This document shows, in pieces, positions 1 through 7,825 of a stretch of DNA of 64,000 nucleotides; position 1 is the stretch's first letter, and each line of letters opens with the position of its first letter. The translations under genes and the position numbers were made by a program. Source of the stretch: Pseudomonadota bacterium (GTDB lineage Bacteria > Pseudomonadota > Alphaproteobacteria > Rhizobiales > Tepidamorphaceae); the NCBI GenBank assembly GCA_023458595.1, contig JAEWYT010000199.1, positions 1 to 64,000 on the forward strand, written 5' to 3'. Below the pieces are notes generated by a model. The model saw nothing but the letters and a program-made list of their open reading frames with translations, made no database searches and was not told the origin of the DNA.

Positions 1-22
1 CCTCTCCCGCACGCGGGAGAGG
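1..22. repeat. Palindromic intergenic repeat, cut by window edge
   Basis: CCTCTCCCGC and GCGGGAGAGG form a near-perfect dyad with a two-base centre. It is a second copy of the palindrome at 116-139, so this small region downstream of the carnitine operon holds two copies of one repeat family. Such CTCTCCC/GGGAGAG palindromes are frequent between genes in Hyphomicrobiales. The element probably continues to the left of the window. Confidence 0.6.
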
Positions 23-115
23 GAGCCGCGATCGGCGACGCCCGGATCGACATCGGCGTGGAGCGATCTGCTCGGCCCGGCGCGGCCGGGAACCTCGGCC
101 GGGCGGCAAATGCCT

Positions 116-139
116 CCCTCTCCCGCATGCGGGAGAGGG
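116..139. repeat. 24-bp perfect palindrome downstream of the carnitine operon
   Basis: CCCTCTCCCGCA is followed directly by its exact reverse complement. The dyad lies 16 bp beyond the stop codon of the carnitine dehydrogenase, so in RNA it would form a strong hairpin that could protect or end the operon transcript. There is no T-run, so rho-independent termination is not shown. It matches the repeat at 1-22. Confidence 0.6.
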
Positions 140-155
140 TCGGGGTGAGGGCCCG

Positions 156-1646
156 TCATGCGCGCCCCGGCATGCCGATCGACCGGCCGGCCTGCTCGGG
201 CCTCGGCAGGTCCTTCTGCGCCGCGACGATGACGCCGAGCCTGTCGAGCACCGGCTGGTCGGCCGGCATCGACTTGCCGGCGCTGGTGTCGACGTGGATC
301 AGCATCTGCTCGGCGGTCGCCACCAGCGAGTCGTCGTCGGTCTTGTGGAGCGAATGGAAGATGTGCAGCCGCTTCGGGTCGACGCCGAGCACCTGCGTCG
401 TCACGTAGAGCCGCTCGTTCAGGGAGGCCTCGCCGATGTTCATGATGTGGCTCTCGACCGTGTAGTAGCTCTTGCCCGCGTGATGATACTCCGTGTCGAT
501 GCCGACATGGCGGAACAGGGCGTCGGAGGCGTTGCCGAAGACGTAGAGATAGCGGCTCTCGGTCATGTGGCCGTTATAGTCGATCCAGTCGATCTCGACG
601 CGGCAATCGTGCAGGCGGAGCGGCTTCGACGGATCGACGATTCTCGCGAGCGTCCCCGCCTGCGCCTTGTCCCACAGCAGTTCCTCGTGGCGTTTCGCCG
701 TCGCCCCGGCGGCGTAGCCCTGCGCACGAAGCGCCGACAGCACCGAGACGAGGCAGTCGTCGCGCAGCCGCTCGAGCTCGCGGATCGATTTGCCGCCGGC
801 CTGCAGGTCCGACTGCTCGGCGAGCATGTCGACGAGCGCGTCGGTCAGCTCCGGCACGTCCATAAGCTTCGTCCACGGCCATTTCAGCGCCGGGCCGAAC
901 TGCGCCATGAAGTGGCGCATGCCGGCCTCGCCGCCGGCGATCCGGTAGATCAGGAAGGTGCCCATGAACGACCAGCGGATGCCCGGCCCGAAGCGCACGG
1001 CATCGTCGATCTCCTCCGTCGTGGCGATGCCGTCGTGGACGAGCCACAGCGCCTCGCGCCAGAGCGCTTCCATCAGCCGGTCGGCGACGAAGCCGTCGAT
1101 CTCCTTCTTGAGCATCAGGGAATGCATGCCGATCGAGCGGTAGAAGGCCGCCGCCCTCTCTCTCGTCTCCTGCGAGGTCTTCGCCCCGCCGCAGACCTCG
1201 ACCAGCGGCATCAGGTAGACCGGATTGAACGGGTGGCCGACGACGAGGCGCTCCGGCCCCGCCATGTCCTTCTGGATGTCGGTCGGAAGCAGGCCGGAGG
1301 TCGACGAGCCGAACACGACGTCGGCCCGCGCCGCCCTGCTCGCCTCGGCGAGGATCGTCCGCTTCAGCTCGATGCGCTCCGGCAGGCTCTCCTGCACGAA
1401 GTCGGCGTCCTTCACCGCGTCGGCCACCGACGTCGCGATGCGAAGCTTGCCCTCGGGCGCGAGCGCATCGGGAAACAGCCGGCGGTAGGCGCGCCGGGCG
1501 TTGCCGAGCACCTCCTCCATCTTGCGGCCGATCTCGGGATCGGGATCGAACAGGTCGACGTCGAGCCCGTTGAGGAGACAGCGGGCCGCCCAGCCCGCCC
1601 CGATCACGCCGCCGCCGATGAGCCCGACCCTGCGAATGTCAGTCAT
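156..1646 (-). CDS. L-carnitine dehydrogenase fused to betainyl-CoA thioesterase
   Basis: The enzyme oxidises L-carnitine to 3-dehydrocarnitine with NAD+, and its C-terminal domain should hydrolyse betainyl-CoA to glycine betaine. The N-terminal Rossmann fold has GGGVIGAGW at residues 11-19 and the family's catalytic His in GHPFNP (H138), followed by the helical 3-hydroxyacyl-CoA dehydrogenase domain to about residue 330. From about 346 a hotdog thioesterase domain begins, with DYNGHM at 356-361. In Pseudomonas these are two proteins (CdhA and CdhB); rhizobial enzymes of about 495 residues are fused like this one. It is the last gene of a minus-strand operon, 11 bp after the HD gene. The gene identity is well supported; the thioesterase substrate follows from the pathway. 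Confidence 0.92.
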   Translation of the reverse strand: MTDIRRVGLIGGGVIGAGWAARCLLNGLDVDLFDPDPEIGRKMEEVLGNARRAYRRLFPDALAPEGKLRIATSVADAVKDADFVQESLPERIELKRTILAEASRAARADVVFGSSTSGLLPTDIQKDMAGPERLVVGHPFNPVYLMPLVEVCGGAKTSQETRERAAAFYRSIGMHSLMLKKEIDGFVADRLMEALWREALWLVHDGIATTEEIDDAVRFGPGIRWSFMGTFLIYRIAGGEAGMRHFMAQFGPALKWPWTKLMDVPELTDALVDMLAEQSDLQAGGKSIRELERLRDDCLVSVLSALRAQGYAAGATAKRHEELLWDKAQAGTLARIVDPSKPLRLHDCRVEIDWIDYNGHMTESRYLYVFGNASDALFRHVGIDTEYHHAGKSYYTVESHIMNIGEASLNERLYVTTQVLGVDPKRLHIFHSLHKTDDDSLVATAEQMLIHVDTSAGKSMPADQPVLDRLGVIVAAQKDLPRPEQAGRSIGMPGRA

Positions 1647-1657
1647 GGTTCTTCTCT

Positions 1658-2278
1658 TCAGTTCTTGCGTTCAGCCGCAACGGCCGCGTCGGTGAGCGCC
1701 ACGCGGATGCCGGCCCGCACGACGGCCGGGTCGTAGGCCTTGCGGGCGAACACCTCGCGCACCATGGGCGCGAAGAAGTCGAGCGGCAGGGCGTCATAGT
1801 CCGGATCGAAGGAGGACTGGTCCCAGCGCTCGCAGAACTGCGCGCAGTCGTCGAAATAGGGAATGCCGCGGTGGCGCTCGCGGGCGTTCCGGTCGCCGCC
1901 CATGTGGTGGGCGTAGTAGAGCTTCTGGAAGTCGCCGTGCTTCTCGACCACCCAGGAGCACTGCTCGCGCACGAACGGCCGCAGGATCGCCGCGGCGTAC
2001 TCGTCGTGATTGTAGGGCGCGTAGATGTCGCCGATGTCGTGGAGCAGCGCCGAGACCACCCAGTCGATGTCGGCGCCGTCGCGCCAGGCCCGGCTCGCCG
2101 ACTGCAGCGAGTGCTCGAGCCGCGTCACCTGATAGCCCGACAGGCTCCGGTCGAGATCGACCATCGCCCCGAGGAGCCGGTCGGCGGTCTTCGCCGCGTA
2201 TTCGCGCTCGTGGACGTCGAGGAACTCGTAGTCCTCGCGGTCCCCGTCCTTCATCTGGCGGAACTTGACCTTGTCCAT
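1658..2278 (-). CDS. HD-domain protein of the carnitine operon, candidate diiron oxygenase (PhnZ/TmpB-like)
   Basis: A 206-residue HD-domain protein lying between the 3-keto-acid cleavage and dehydrogenase genes, 2 and 11 bp from them, so certainly co-transcribed. It would usually be called a phosphohydrolase. The sequence instead matches HD-type mixed-valence diiron oxygenases: LEHSLQ (H56), LLHDIGD (H80, D81), a His in NHDEY (H91), a His in EKHGDF (H114) and ERWDQ (D153), giving all six expected metal ligands. The 24-residue spacing from H56 to H80 equals that between the corresponding ligands recalled for PhnZ. The Glu that anchors substrate in PhnZ, seven residues before the first His, appears to be Tyr49 here. 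TmpB of this family acts on a trimethylammonium phosphonate and releases glycine betaine, which makes the carnitine setting suggestive. The start is the first ATG after the upstream stop. Substrate and reaction are unknown. Confidence 0.85.
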   Translation of the reverse strand: MDKVKFRQMKDGDREDYEFLDVHEREYAAKTADRLLGAMVDLDRSLSGYQVTRLEHSLQSASRAWRDGADIDWVVSALLHDIGDIYAPYNHDEYAAAILRPFVREQCSWVVEKHGDFQKLYYAHHMGGDRNARERHRGIPYFDDCAQFCERWDQSSFDPDYDALPLDFFAPMVREVFARKAYDPAVVRAGIRVALTDAAVAAERKN

Positions 2279-2280
2279 CG

Positions 2281-3177
2281 TCACCACCGCTTTGCGAGCT
2301 TCAGCTTCCTGCGCACGTCCGCGGGCCCGAGCACGCGGGCGTTCATGCCTTCCAGGATCATCACCGCCCGTTCGACCAGCATGGCGTTGGTCGCCAGCGT
2401 CCCGCGCGACAGATAGAGATTGTCCTCGAGCCCGACCCGCACGTTGCCGCCGGCGAGCGCGGCCATCGCCACATAGGGCAGTTGCATGCGCCCGATCGAG
2501 AAGGCGGAGAATACGGCACCGCCCGGCAGCTGACGGGCGAGTGCGAGGAGAGTGTCGGGATTGTCGGGGGCGCCGTATGGGATACCCATGCAAAGCTGGA
2601 TCATGACGGGATCGTCGATCAGGCCCTCGGAGACCAGATCCTTGACCATGACCATGTGGCCGAAGTCGAAGACCTCGAGCTCCGGCTTCACTCCGACGGC
2701 CTGGATCCGCTTCGCCATGGCGCGCAGCATGTCGGGCGTGTTGGTCATCACGTAGTCGCCGCCCGCCGCGAAGTTCATCGAGCCGCAGTCGAGCGTGCAG
2801 ATCTCCGGCAGAAGCTGCTCGACATGGACGAGCCGCTCCGCCGCGCCGGCCATGTCGGTGCCTCTGGTGTCGACCGGCAGCGGCTTCTCGGTGCCGCCGA
2901 GCACGAGGTCGCCGCCCATGCCGGCGGTGAGGTTCAGCACCACGTCGACGCCCGACGCGCGCACCCGGTCGACGACTTCCGCGTAGAGCTTCGGGTCGCG
3001 CGAGCCTTTGCCGGTCTCCGGGTCGCGCACGTGGATATGGGCGATCGCCGCGCCGGCCCTGGCCGCCTCGATCGCCGCGTGGGCAATCTGCTCGGGCGTC
3101 ACCGGCACGTGCTCGCTCTTGCCCGCGGTGTCGCCGGCGCCGGTCACGGCGCAGGTGATGAAGACGTCCGTGTTCAT
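2281..3177 (-). CDS. 3-keto-5-aminohexanoate cleavage (BKACE) family, dehydrocarnitine cleavage enzyme
   Basis: BKACE enzymes are zinc-dependent and exchange acetyl-CoA with a beta-keto acid. Here 3-dehydrocarnitine plus acetyl-CoA should give betainyl-CoA and acetoacetate, the CdhC step of carnitine breakdown. The 298-residue protein shows the metal-binding HIHVRD motif (H47, H49) and the conserved acidic residue of VGLEDNLYL (E251), the hallmarks of the family. It is the first gene of the minus-strand operon, followed after 2 bp by the HD gene, and is divergent from the CdhR-type regulator. Substrate assignment rests on the neighbouring carnitine dehydrogenase and thioesterase, because BKACE members differ in specificity. 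Confidence 0.88.
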   Translation of the reverse strand: MNTDVFITCAVTGAGDTAGKSEHVPVTPEQIAHAAIEAARAGAAIAHIHVRDPETGKGSRDPKLYAEVVDRVRASGVDVVLNLTAGMGGDLVLGGTEKPLPVDTRGTDMAGAAERLVHVEQLLPEICTLDCGSMNFAAGGDYVMTNTPDMLRAMAKRIQAVGVKPELEVFDFGHMVMVKDLVSEGLIDDPVMIQLCMGIPYGAPDNPDTLLALARQLPGGAVFSAFSIGRMQLPYVAMAALAGGNVRVGLEDNLYLSRGTLATNAMLVERAVMILEGMNARVLGPADVRRKLKLAKRW

Positions 3178-3305
3178 GGAACCTCCCGTCGGTCGCCGTA
3201 GGGGCGGATGCCGATCCGCCTCGTTCCCTGGCCGCCAGAGTACGCCGACGCCGATCCGCTAAATTCACACTTTCCGACAGCAGAAAGACCGTTTACGACA
3301 ATATC
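3178..3305. promoter_or_regulatory. Divergent promoter region of the carnitine operon and its regulator
   Basis: This 128-bp region separates cdhC (minus) from the cdhR-like gene (plus) and must hold both promoters. It contains a perfect dyad, GGCGGAT-gccg-ATCCGCC, at 3203-3220. Part of that dyad, GCCGATCCGC, recurs in direct orientation at 3250-3259, exactly 40 bp away (about four helical turns), as expected for an activator binding on one DNA face. The last 35 bp before the regulator start are AT-richer and probably hold its core promoter; no strong -35/-10 pair stands out. Confidence 0.5.
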
Positions 3306-4304
3306 ATGAGCGAGGCCTTCACCCCGCGCGATCCGATCCGCGACGTCTCGATCCTCGTGCTGCCGGGCTTTTCCAACCTCTGCCTGGCGACCACGGTGGA
3401 GCCGCTGCGGGCGGCGAACCAGCTCGCCGGCGAACGCCTCTACCGCTGGCGGCTGCTGTCGCTCGACGGCGGCAGCGTTCGCACCTCGAGCGACATAGAA
3501 ATCAACGTCGCCGGCGCCTTCACCGACAGGATCGAGACCGATGCCCTATTCGTCATCGCCGCCGCCCATTACGCCGACCAGAACTCGCGGGCCCTGCGCG
3601 CCACGCTACGCCGCGCCGCCCGAAGCGTCCGATGCCTCGGCGGCCTCGACACCGGTGCCTATCTCGTGGCCTCCGCTGGCCTGCTCGACGGCCACAGGGC
3701 GACGATCCACTGGGAAGAGCTCGACACCTTCGCCGAGACCTTTCCCCAGATCGACGTCACGCGCGACCGCTACGTGATCGACGGCAACCGCGTCACCGCC
3801 GGCGGCGCCACCACCGTGCTCGACCTGATGCTCGACATCCTGGGCCGCCAGGATGGCGTCGCCCAGGCCCTCGCCGTCTCCGGCCGCTTCATCTACGATC
3901 CCGGCGACGGCGTAGCCGCGCGTCCCGCGCGCGGGCCCCAGCAGGCCGTGCCGCTGCGCCTCATCGCCCGCAAGGACGAAGCGATCGCCCTGGCCGTCGC
4001 CCTGATGGACGCCCATGTCGAGGATCCGCTGCCGATCGGCGCTCTCGCAGCACACGCCGGTATCGGCCTTCGCGACCTCGAGCGCCGCTTCCATCGCCAT
4101 CTGGGCACGTCGCCAGGCGCCTACTACCGCTCCCTGCGCCTCGCGCTCGCCCGCCGCCTGTTCGAGGAGACGGACCTGTCGGTCGGCGAGGTCGCGGCGC
4201 GATCGGGCTTCAATTCGGCCTCCGCGCTGGCCCGCGCACTGCGCCGTTCGGGCGGCCGCACCGCCCGCGATCTGCGCCGCGCGGACCGGCGCCCCGGCAT
4301 CTGA
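3306..4304 (+). CDS. GlxA-family AraC-type regulator, probable carnitine catabolism activator (CdhR-like)
   Basis: A 332-residue regulator with an N-terminal DJ-1/PfpI (class I glutamine amidotransferase-like) sensor domain at roughly residues 12-190 and two AraC-type helix-turn-helix motifs at about 225-325. This is the architecture of CdhR and GbdR, which respond to carnitine and glycine betaine in Pseudomonas. The phrase LVLPGFSNLCLATTVEPLRA is typical of the GlxA group. It is transcribed divergently from the carnitine operon, 128 bp away. The inducer is inferred from context to be carnitine or glycine betaine. Confidence 0.85.
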   Translation: MSEAFTPRDPIRDVSILVLPGFSNLCLATTVEPLRAANQLAGERLYRWRLLSLDGGSVRTSSDIEINVAGAFTDRIETDALFVIAAAHYADQNSRALRATLRRAARSVRCLGGLDTGAYLVASAGLLDGHRATIHWEELDTFAETFPQIDVTRDRYVIDGNRVTAGGATTVLDLMLDILGRQDGVAQALAVSGRFIYDPGDGVAARPARGPQQAVPLRLIARKDEAIALAVALMDAHVEDPLPIGALAAHAGIGLRDLERRFHRHLGTSPGAYYRSLRLALARRLFEETDLSVGEVAARSGFNSASALARALRRSGGRTARDLRRADRRPGI

Positions 4305-4348
4305 CATTTAAGCTTGAATATTATAAACGTGATTACTAAATTCGCCCC
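4305..4348 (+). promoter_or_regulatory. AT-rich promoter/operator of the marR-emrAB operon
   Basis: This 44-bp gap is strikingly AT-rich against its GC-rich surroundings. It contains ATTTA (4306-4310) and TAAAT (4337-4341) as outer inverted repeats and a TATAAA-like -10 element near 4322. MarR proteins commonly repress their own operon from such AT-rich dyads close to the start codon. Exact binding positions cannot be fixed by reading alone. Confidence 0.45.
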
Positions 4349-4801
4349 ATGCCGACCACTCCTCCCTCTCTGGGCTTCCTCGTTTCCGACGTGTTCCGCC
4401 TGCTGCGGCGCCGGTTCGAGGAGCACTCGAAGGACACGGGCCTGACCCGCGCCCAGTGGCTTCTGCTCGTGCGCCTCTCGAAGAACGAAGGCATCAACCA
4501 GGCGGGGCTTGCCGATCTCCTCGACATGGAACCGATGTCGGTGTGCCGGCTCGTCGACAGGATGGAAGAAAGCGGCTGGGTCGTCCGCGAACCGGATCCC
4601 GCCGATCGCCGGGCGCGCCGGCTGTACCTGACCCGGAAGGCGCGTCCGGCGCTCGAGGCGATGAAGCCCGTGGCCGAGCAGGTGTTCGACGAGGCGATGG
4701 AAGGTCTGGGCGAGGACGAGCGGCGGCAGCTGCTCTCCGCCCTCGCGACCGTCCGGGCGAACCTCGCCAAGAAGACCGTAGAGACAGTCGAGTACGCATG
4801 A
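4349..4801 (+). CDS. MarR-family transcriptional regulator of the emrAB efflux operon
   Basis: A 150-residue winged-helix protein. The recognition region LADLLDMEPMSVCRLVDRM and the wing DPADRRARRLYLT are typical of MarR, HosA and EmrR-type repressors that release DNA when they bind hydrophobic or phenolic compounds. Its TGA overlaps the ATGATG start of the EmrA-like gene (4798-4801), so the three genes are one operon. It most likely represses the operon from the AT-rich sequence just upstream. The ligand is unknown. Confidence 0.88.
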   Translation: MPTTPPSLGFLVSDVFRLLRRRFEEHSKDTGLTRAQWLLLVRLSKNEGINQAGLADLLDMEPMSVCRLVDRMEESGWVVREPDPADRRARRLYLTRKARPALEAMKPVAEQVFDEAMEGLGEDERRQLLSALATVRANLAKKTVETVEYA

Positions 4802-5979
4802 TGAGCGCCGCCGAGAAAAGCGAAGACCCGAATTCCGCCGGGGAGCAGTCCGCCCCCGTGGCCAATGTCGTGCCGATGAAGGCGGAGGCCGCGCAGCCGC
4901 GGCGCCGCCGGCGCTTGCGCCGCATCGCGCTGATGCTCGCCGTCCCTCTCTTAGTCGCCGCGGCCGGCTCCTGGTGGTGGATCACCGGCGGGCGGATCAT
5001 GACGACCGAGAACGCCTATGTGCAGCAGCACATGGTGGCGCTGAGCGCCGACGTCTCCGGCCGCATCGTCGAGGTCGACGCCGGAGAGAACCAGGCGGTC
5101 CGCGCCGGCGACGTCGTCTTCCGGCTCGACCCCGAGCCCTTCAGGATCACGCTCCAGCAGGCCGAGGCCGCGCTGTCGAGCGCCCGCCTGCAGGTCGAGC
5201 AGATGCGCGCCGCCTACCAGGTAGCCCTCTCCGACCTGAAATCGGCGCGCCAGACGGCGGACTACTACCAGACCGAGTTCGACCGCCAGCAGACGCTCGC
5301 CAAGAGCGGCTACGCCGCCCGCGCCAAGCTGGATGCCGCCCAGCACGACCTCGAGGACGCGCGCCAGACGGCGACCGCCGCCGAGCAGAAGGTGGCAAGC
5401 GCGCTGGCCGTCCTCGGCGGCGACGCCGGCATCGCCACCGACGAGCATCCGCTCGTGATGAAGGCGCTGGCCGAGCGGGACGAGGCCGCTCTCGACCTCA
5501 AGCACACGGTCGTCTACGCGCCCGCCAACGGCATCGTCAGCCAGACCGACCGGCTCAATGTCGGCCAGTACGTCACCGCCGCGAGCATGGTGGCGACGCT
5601 GGTCGAGTCGGATTCCGCCTGGATCGAGGCGAACTTCAAGGAAACCGAGCTCACCCACATGAGCGTCGGCCAGCAGGCGACGGTGTCGGTCGATGCGTAT
5701 CCCGACCGGGAATTCACCGGCATCGTCGCCAGCATCGGCGCCGGCACGGGCTCCGAATTCGCGCTTCTGCCCGCCCAGAACGCAACAGGCAACTGGGTCA
5801 AGGTCGTCCAGCGCGTCCCCGTTCGCATCGAGATCGACAAGAACGCAGGCGACGAGATCCGCACCGGCATGAGCGCCTATGTCTCGGTCGATACCGGATT
5901 CGTCCGCCCGCTTCCGGCCGTCGTCCGCAACATGCTCGACATGACCGGCATCTCCGCCTACGCGGCGCCGCGCAACTAG
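4798..5979 (+). CDS. emrA: EmrA/HlyD-family membrane fusion protein of a multidrug efflux pump
   Basis: This 393-residue periplasmic adaptor links an inner-membrane DHA2 exporter to an outer-membrane channel. A short charged cytoplasmic tail (RRRRRLRR near residue 40) precedes one membrane segment at about 43-61. A lipoyl/HlyD half-motif with VDAGENQAVRAGDVVFRLD, a long coiled-coil hairpin rich in Ala, Gln and Arg (about 115-200), the second lipoyl half and a beta-barrel (IEANFKETELTHMSVGQ) follow. The start is the ATG at 4798, coupled to the marR stop; the reading frame is open further upstream, but only within marR. The EmrB-like gene follows after 28 bp. Substrates are unknown. Confidence 0.88.
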   Translation: MMSAAEKSEDPNSAGEQSAPVANVVPMKAEAAQPRRRRRLRRIALMLAVPLLVAAAGSWWWITGGRIMTTENAYVQQHMVALSADVSGRIVEVDAGENQAVRAGDVVFRLDPEPFRITLQQAEAALSSARLQVEQMRAAYQVALSDLKSARQTADYYQTEFDRQQTLAKSGYAARAKLDAAQHDLEDARQTATAAEQKVASALAVLGGDAGIATDEHPLVMKALAERDEAALDLKHTVVYAPANGIVSQTDRLNVGQYVTAASMVATLVESDSAWIEANFKETELTHMSVGQQATVSVDAYPDREFTGIVASIGAGTGSEFALLPAQNATGNWVKVVQRVPVRIEIDKNAGDEIRTGMSAYVSVDTGFVRPLPAVVRNMLDMTGISAYAAPRN

Positions 5980-6007
5980 CGGCCTCCCGCCCGACACTTC
6001 CGAGCAG

Positions 6008-7546
6008 ATGAGCACCGCATCGGCACAGTCCGGCAGCCACGTCGCCAATCGCGGCATGATCACGATCTCGGTGATGCTCGCGACGATCATGCAGGTGCTC
6101 GACACCACGATCGCCAACGTCGCCCTGCCCAACATGCAGGGAAGCCTGAGCGCGACGCAGGACTCGATCTCCTGGGTGCTGACCTCCTACATCGTCGCCG
6201 CCGCGATCATGACGCCCGCGACCGGCTGGATCTCGGACCGTGTCGGCCGGCGCAATTTCTTCGTGACGGCGACCATCGGCTTCACCGTCGCCTCGGTGCT
6301 CTGCGGCCTCGCCACCAGCCTGCCCGAGATGGTCGCCTTCCGCATCATGCAGGGCGTCTTCGGCGCTCCGCTCGTGCCGCTGTCGCAGGCCGTCCTGCTC
6401 GACATAAATCCGCGCGAGCGGCACGGCCAGGCGATGGCGATGTGGGGAGCCGGCATCATGGTCGCCCCGATCATCGGGCCGACGCTCGGCGGCTGGCTGA
6501 CCGACGCGTTCGACTGGCGCTTCGTGTTCTACATCAACCTGCCGGTCGGCATCCTCGCCGCCCTCGGGTTGCTCACCTTCCTGCCCGCGGCGGAAAGCAG
6601 GCTGCGCCGCTTCGACTGGTTCGGCTTCCTGATGCTCTCGATTTCAATCGGCGCGCTGCAGATGATGCTCGACCGCGGCGAGCAGCTCGACTGGTTCGGC
6701 TCCACCGAGATCTGGATCGAACTCGCGATCTTCGCGTCGGCTCTCTGGGTCTTCGGCGTCCACATGATCACGGCGAACGAGCCGTTCCTGCACCCGGCGA
6801 TGTTCAAGGACCTCAATTTTGTCGTCGGCATCATCTTCATATTCGTGATCGGCATCGTGCTGCTCGCCACCATGGCGCTGCTGCCGCCGATGCTCCAGAA
6901 GATCCTGGGCTATCCGACGGTGACGAGCGGCGTTCTGATGGCCCCGCGCGGCGCCGGCACGATGATCTCGATGCTGATCGTCGGCCGCCTGGTCTCCAAG
7001 GTCGACCCGCGCCTGCTTATCCTCGCCGGCCTGTCGCTGACGGCGATCTCCCTCTACCAGATGACCGGCTTCTCGACCGAGATGGACCGCTGGCCGGTGA
7101 TCTGGAGCGGCGTCGTGCAGGGTCTCGGCCTCGGGCTCGTCTTCGTTCCCTTGTCGGCGCTCGCGTTCGCGACGCTGGAGCCCGCGCTGCGCACCGAGGC
7201 AACCGCCCTGTTCAGCCTGATGCGCAACATCGGCTCCTCGATCGGCATCTCGATCGTCATCTCGCTCCTGTCGCAGAACACCCAGATCGTCCGCTCCGGG
7301 ATGGTCGAGCACGTGACGCCGGCCCGCGGCGCGGTCGAGGCGCTGCTTCCGGACCTCTTCGCCCCCGGCCACGAGCAGATCCTCGGCGTGATCAGCAGCG
7401 AGATCAGCCGCCAGGCGGCGATGATCGCCTACCTGGACGACTTCCACTTCATGATGTTCGTCGTGCTGGCGGCGATCCCGCTGCTCTTGTTCATGCGCCC
7501 GCCGCGCAGCCCGTCGACGCAGGCCGAAGCGGTAGTCGCAGACTAG
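6008..7546 (+). CDS. emrB: DHA2-family (EmrB-like) multidrug MFS transporter
   Basis: A 512-residue drug:H+ antiporter of the 14-helix DHA2 group. Family motifs include LDTTIANVALPNMQGSL in helix 1, WVLTSYIVAAAIMTP in helix 2, the motif A-like loop DRVGRRNFF, and motif C-like GAGIMVAPIIGPTLGGWL in helix 5. It is the last gene of the marR-emrA-emrB operon and should work with the upstream adaptor. Its stop codon lies inside the left arm of the inverted-repeat element at 7543-7728, so the element abuts or even supplies the end of the gene. Confidence 0.9.
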   Translation: MSTASAQSGSHVANRGMITISVMLATIMQVLDTTIANVALPNMQGSLSATQDSISWVLTSYIVAAAIMTPATGWISDRVGRRNFFVTATIGFTVASVLCGLATSLPEMVAFRIMQGVFGAPLVPLSQAVLLDINPRERHGQAMAMWGAGIMVAPIIGPTLGGWLTDAFDWRFVFYINLPVGILAALGLLTFLPAAESRLRRFDWFGFLMLSISIGALQMMLDRGEQLDWFGSTEIWIELAIFASALWVFGVHMITANEPFLHPAMFKDLNFVVGIIFIFVIGIVLLATMALLPPMLQKILGYPTVTSGVLMAPRGAGTMISMLIVGRLVSKVDPRLLILAGLSLTAISLYQMTGFSTEMDRWPVIWSGVVQGLGLGLVFVPLSALAFATLEPALRTEATALFSLMRNIGSSIGISIVISLLSQNTQIVRSGMVEHVTPARGAVEALLPDLFAPGHEQILGVISSEISRQAAMIAYLDDFHFMMFVVLAAIPLLLFMRPPRSPSTQAEAVVAD

Positions 7547-7728
7547 AACCCTTCAGGGTCAAATAGAAACGATTCTGTTTGCGCTCGGCGAGGCGATCCG
7601 GCGTCGAGAGCGGCGCAGGCCGATGCCGGGCATCGGCCAAGGCGGGCCCGGCGTCGGGTGTCCGCCGCTCGCAAACCCTCCGGGACGGGCGCGTCAGAAT
7701 GGTTCTATTTGACCCTGAAAGGCTCTAG
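7543..7728. repeat. MITE-like element with 35-bp terminal inverted repeats
   Basis: The left arm (7543-7577) and right arm (7695-7728) are imperfect reverse complements, 31 of 35 positions matching with one single-base gap. The shared core CTATTTGACCCTGAA is identical in both. Between them lie about 117 bp of GC-rich sequence with smaller internal dyads such as GATGCCGGGCATC and a TTTGCG/CGCAAA pair, so the whole unit could fold into one long hairpin. It encodes no convincing protein and sits between emrB and an orphan immunity-like gene. A non-autonomous mobile element or long structured repeat is the best reading; no transposase is present to confirm it. Confidence 0.6.
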
Positions 7729-7825
7729 GTCCCGGCATCACGCGGTAACGGTACCGCAACCAATCGTTGCGAGGTTGGTGCCCGCGACCCGACGGAACCC
7801 GTCCTCCGGCACCGGGAACCTCATC

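Noticed and set aside
1658..2278. A phosphonate catabolic role (PhnZ proper) for the HD-domain protein
   Set aside because: No phn, tmpA or phosphonate transporter gene is present; the gene is embedded in carnitine genes, so a phosphonate substrate is not supported here.
7543..7728. Complete insertion sequence
   Set aside because: The element is under 200 bp and encodes no transposase.
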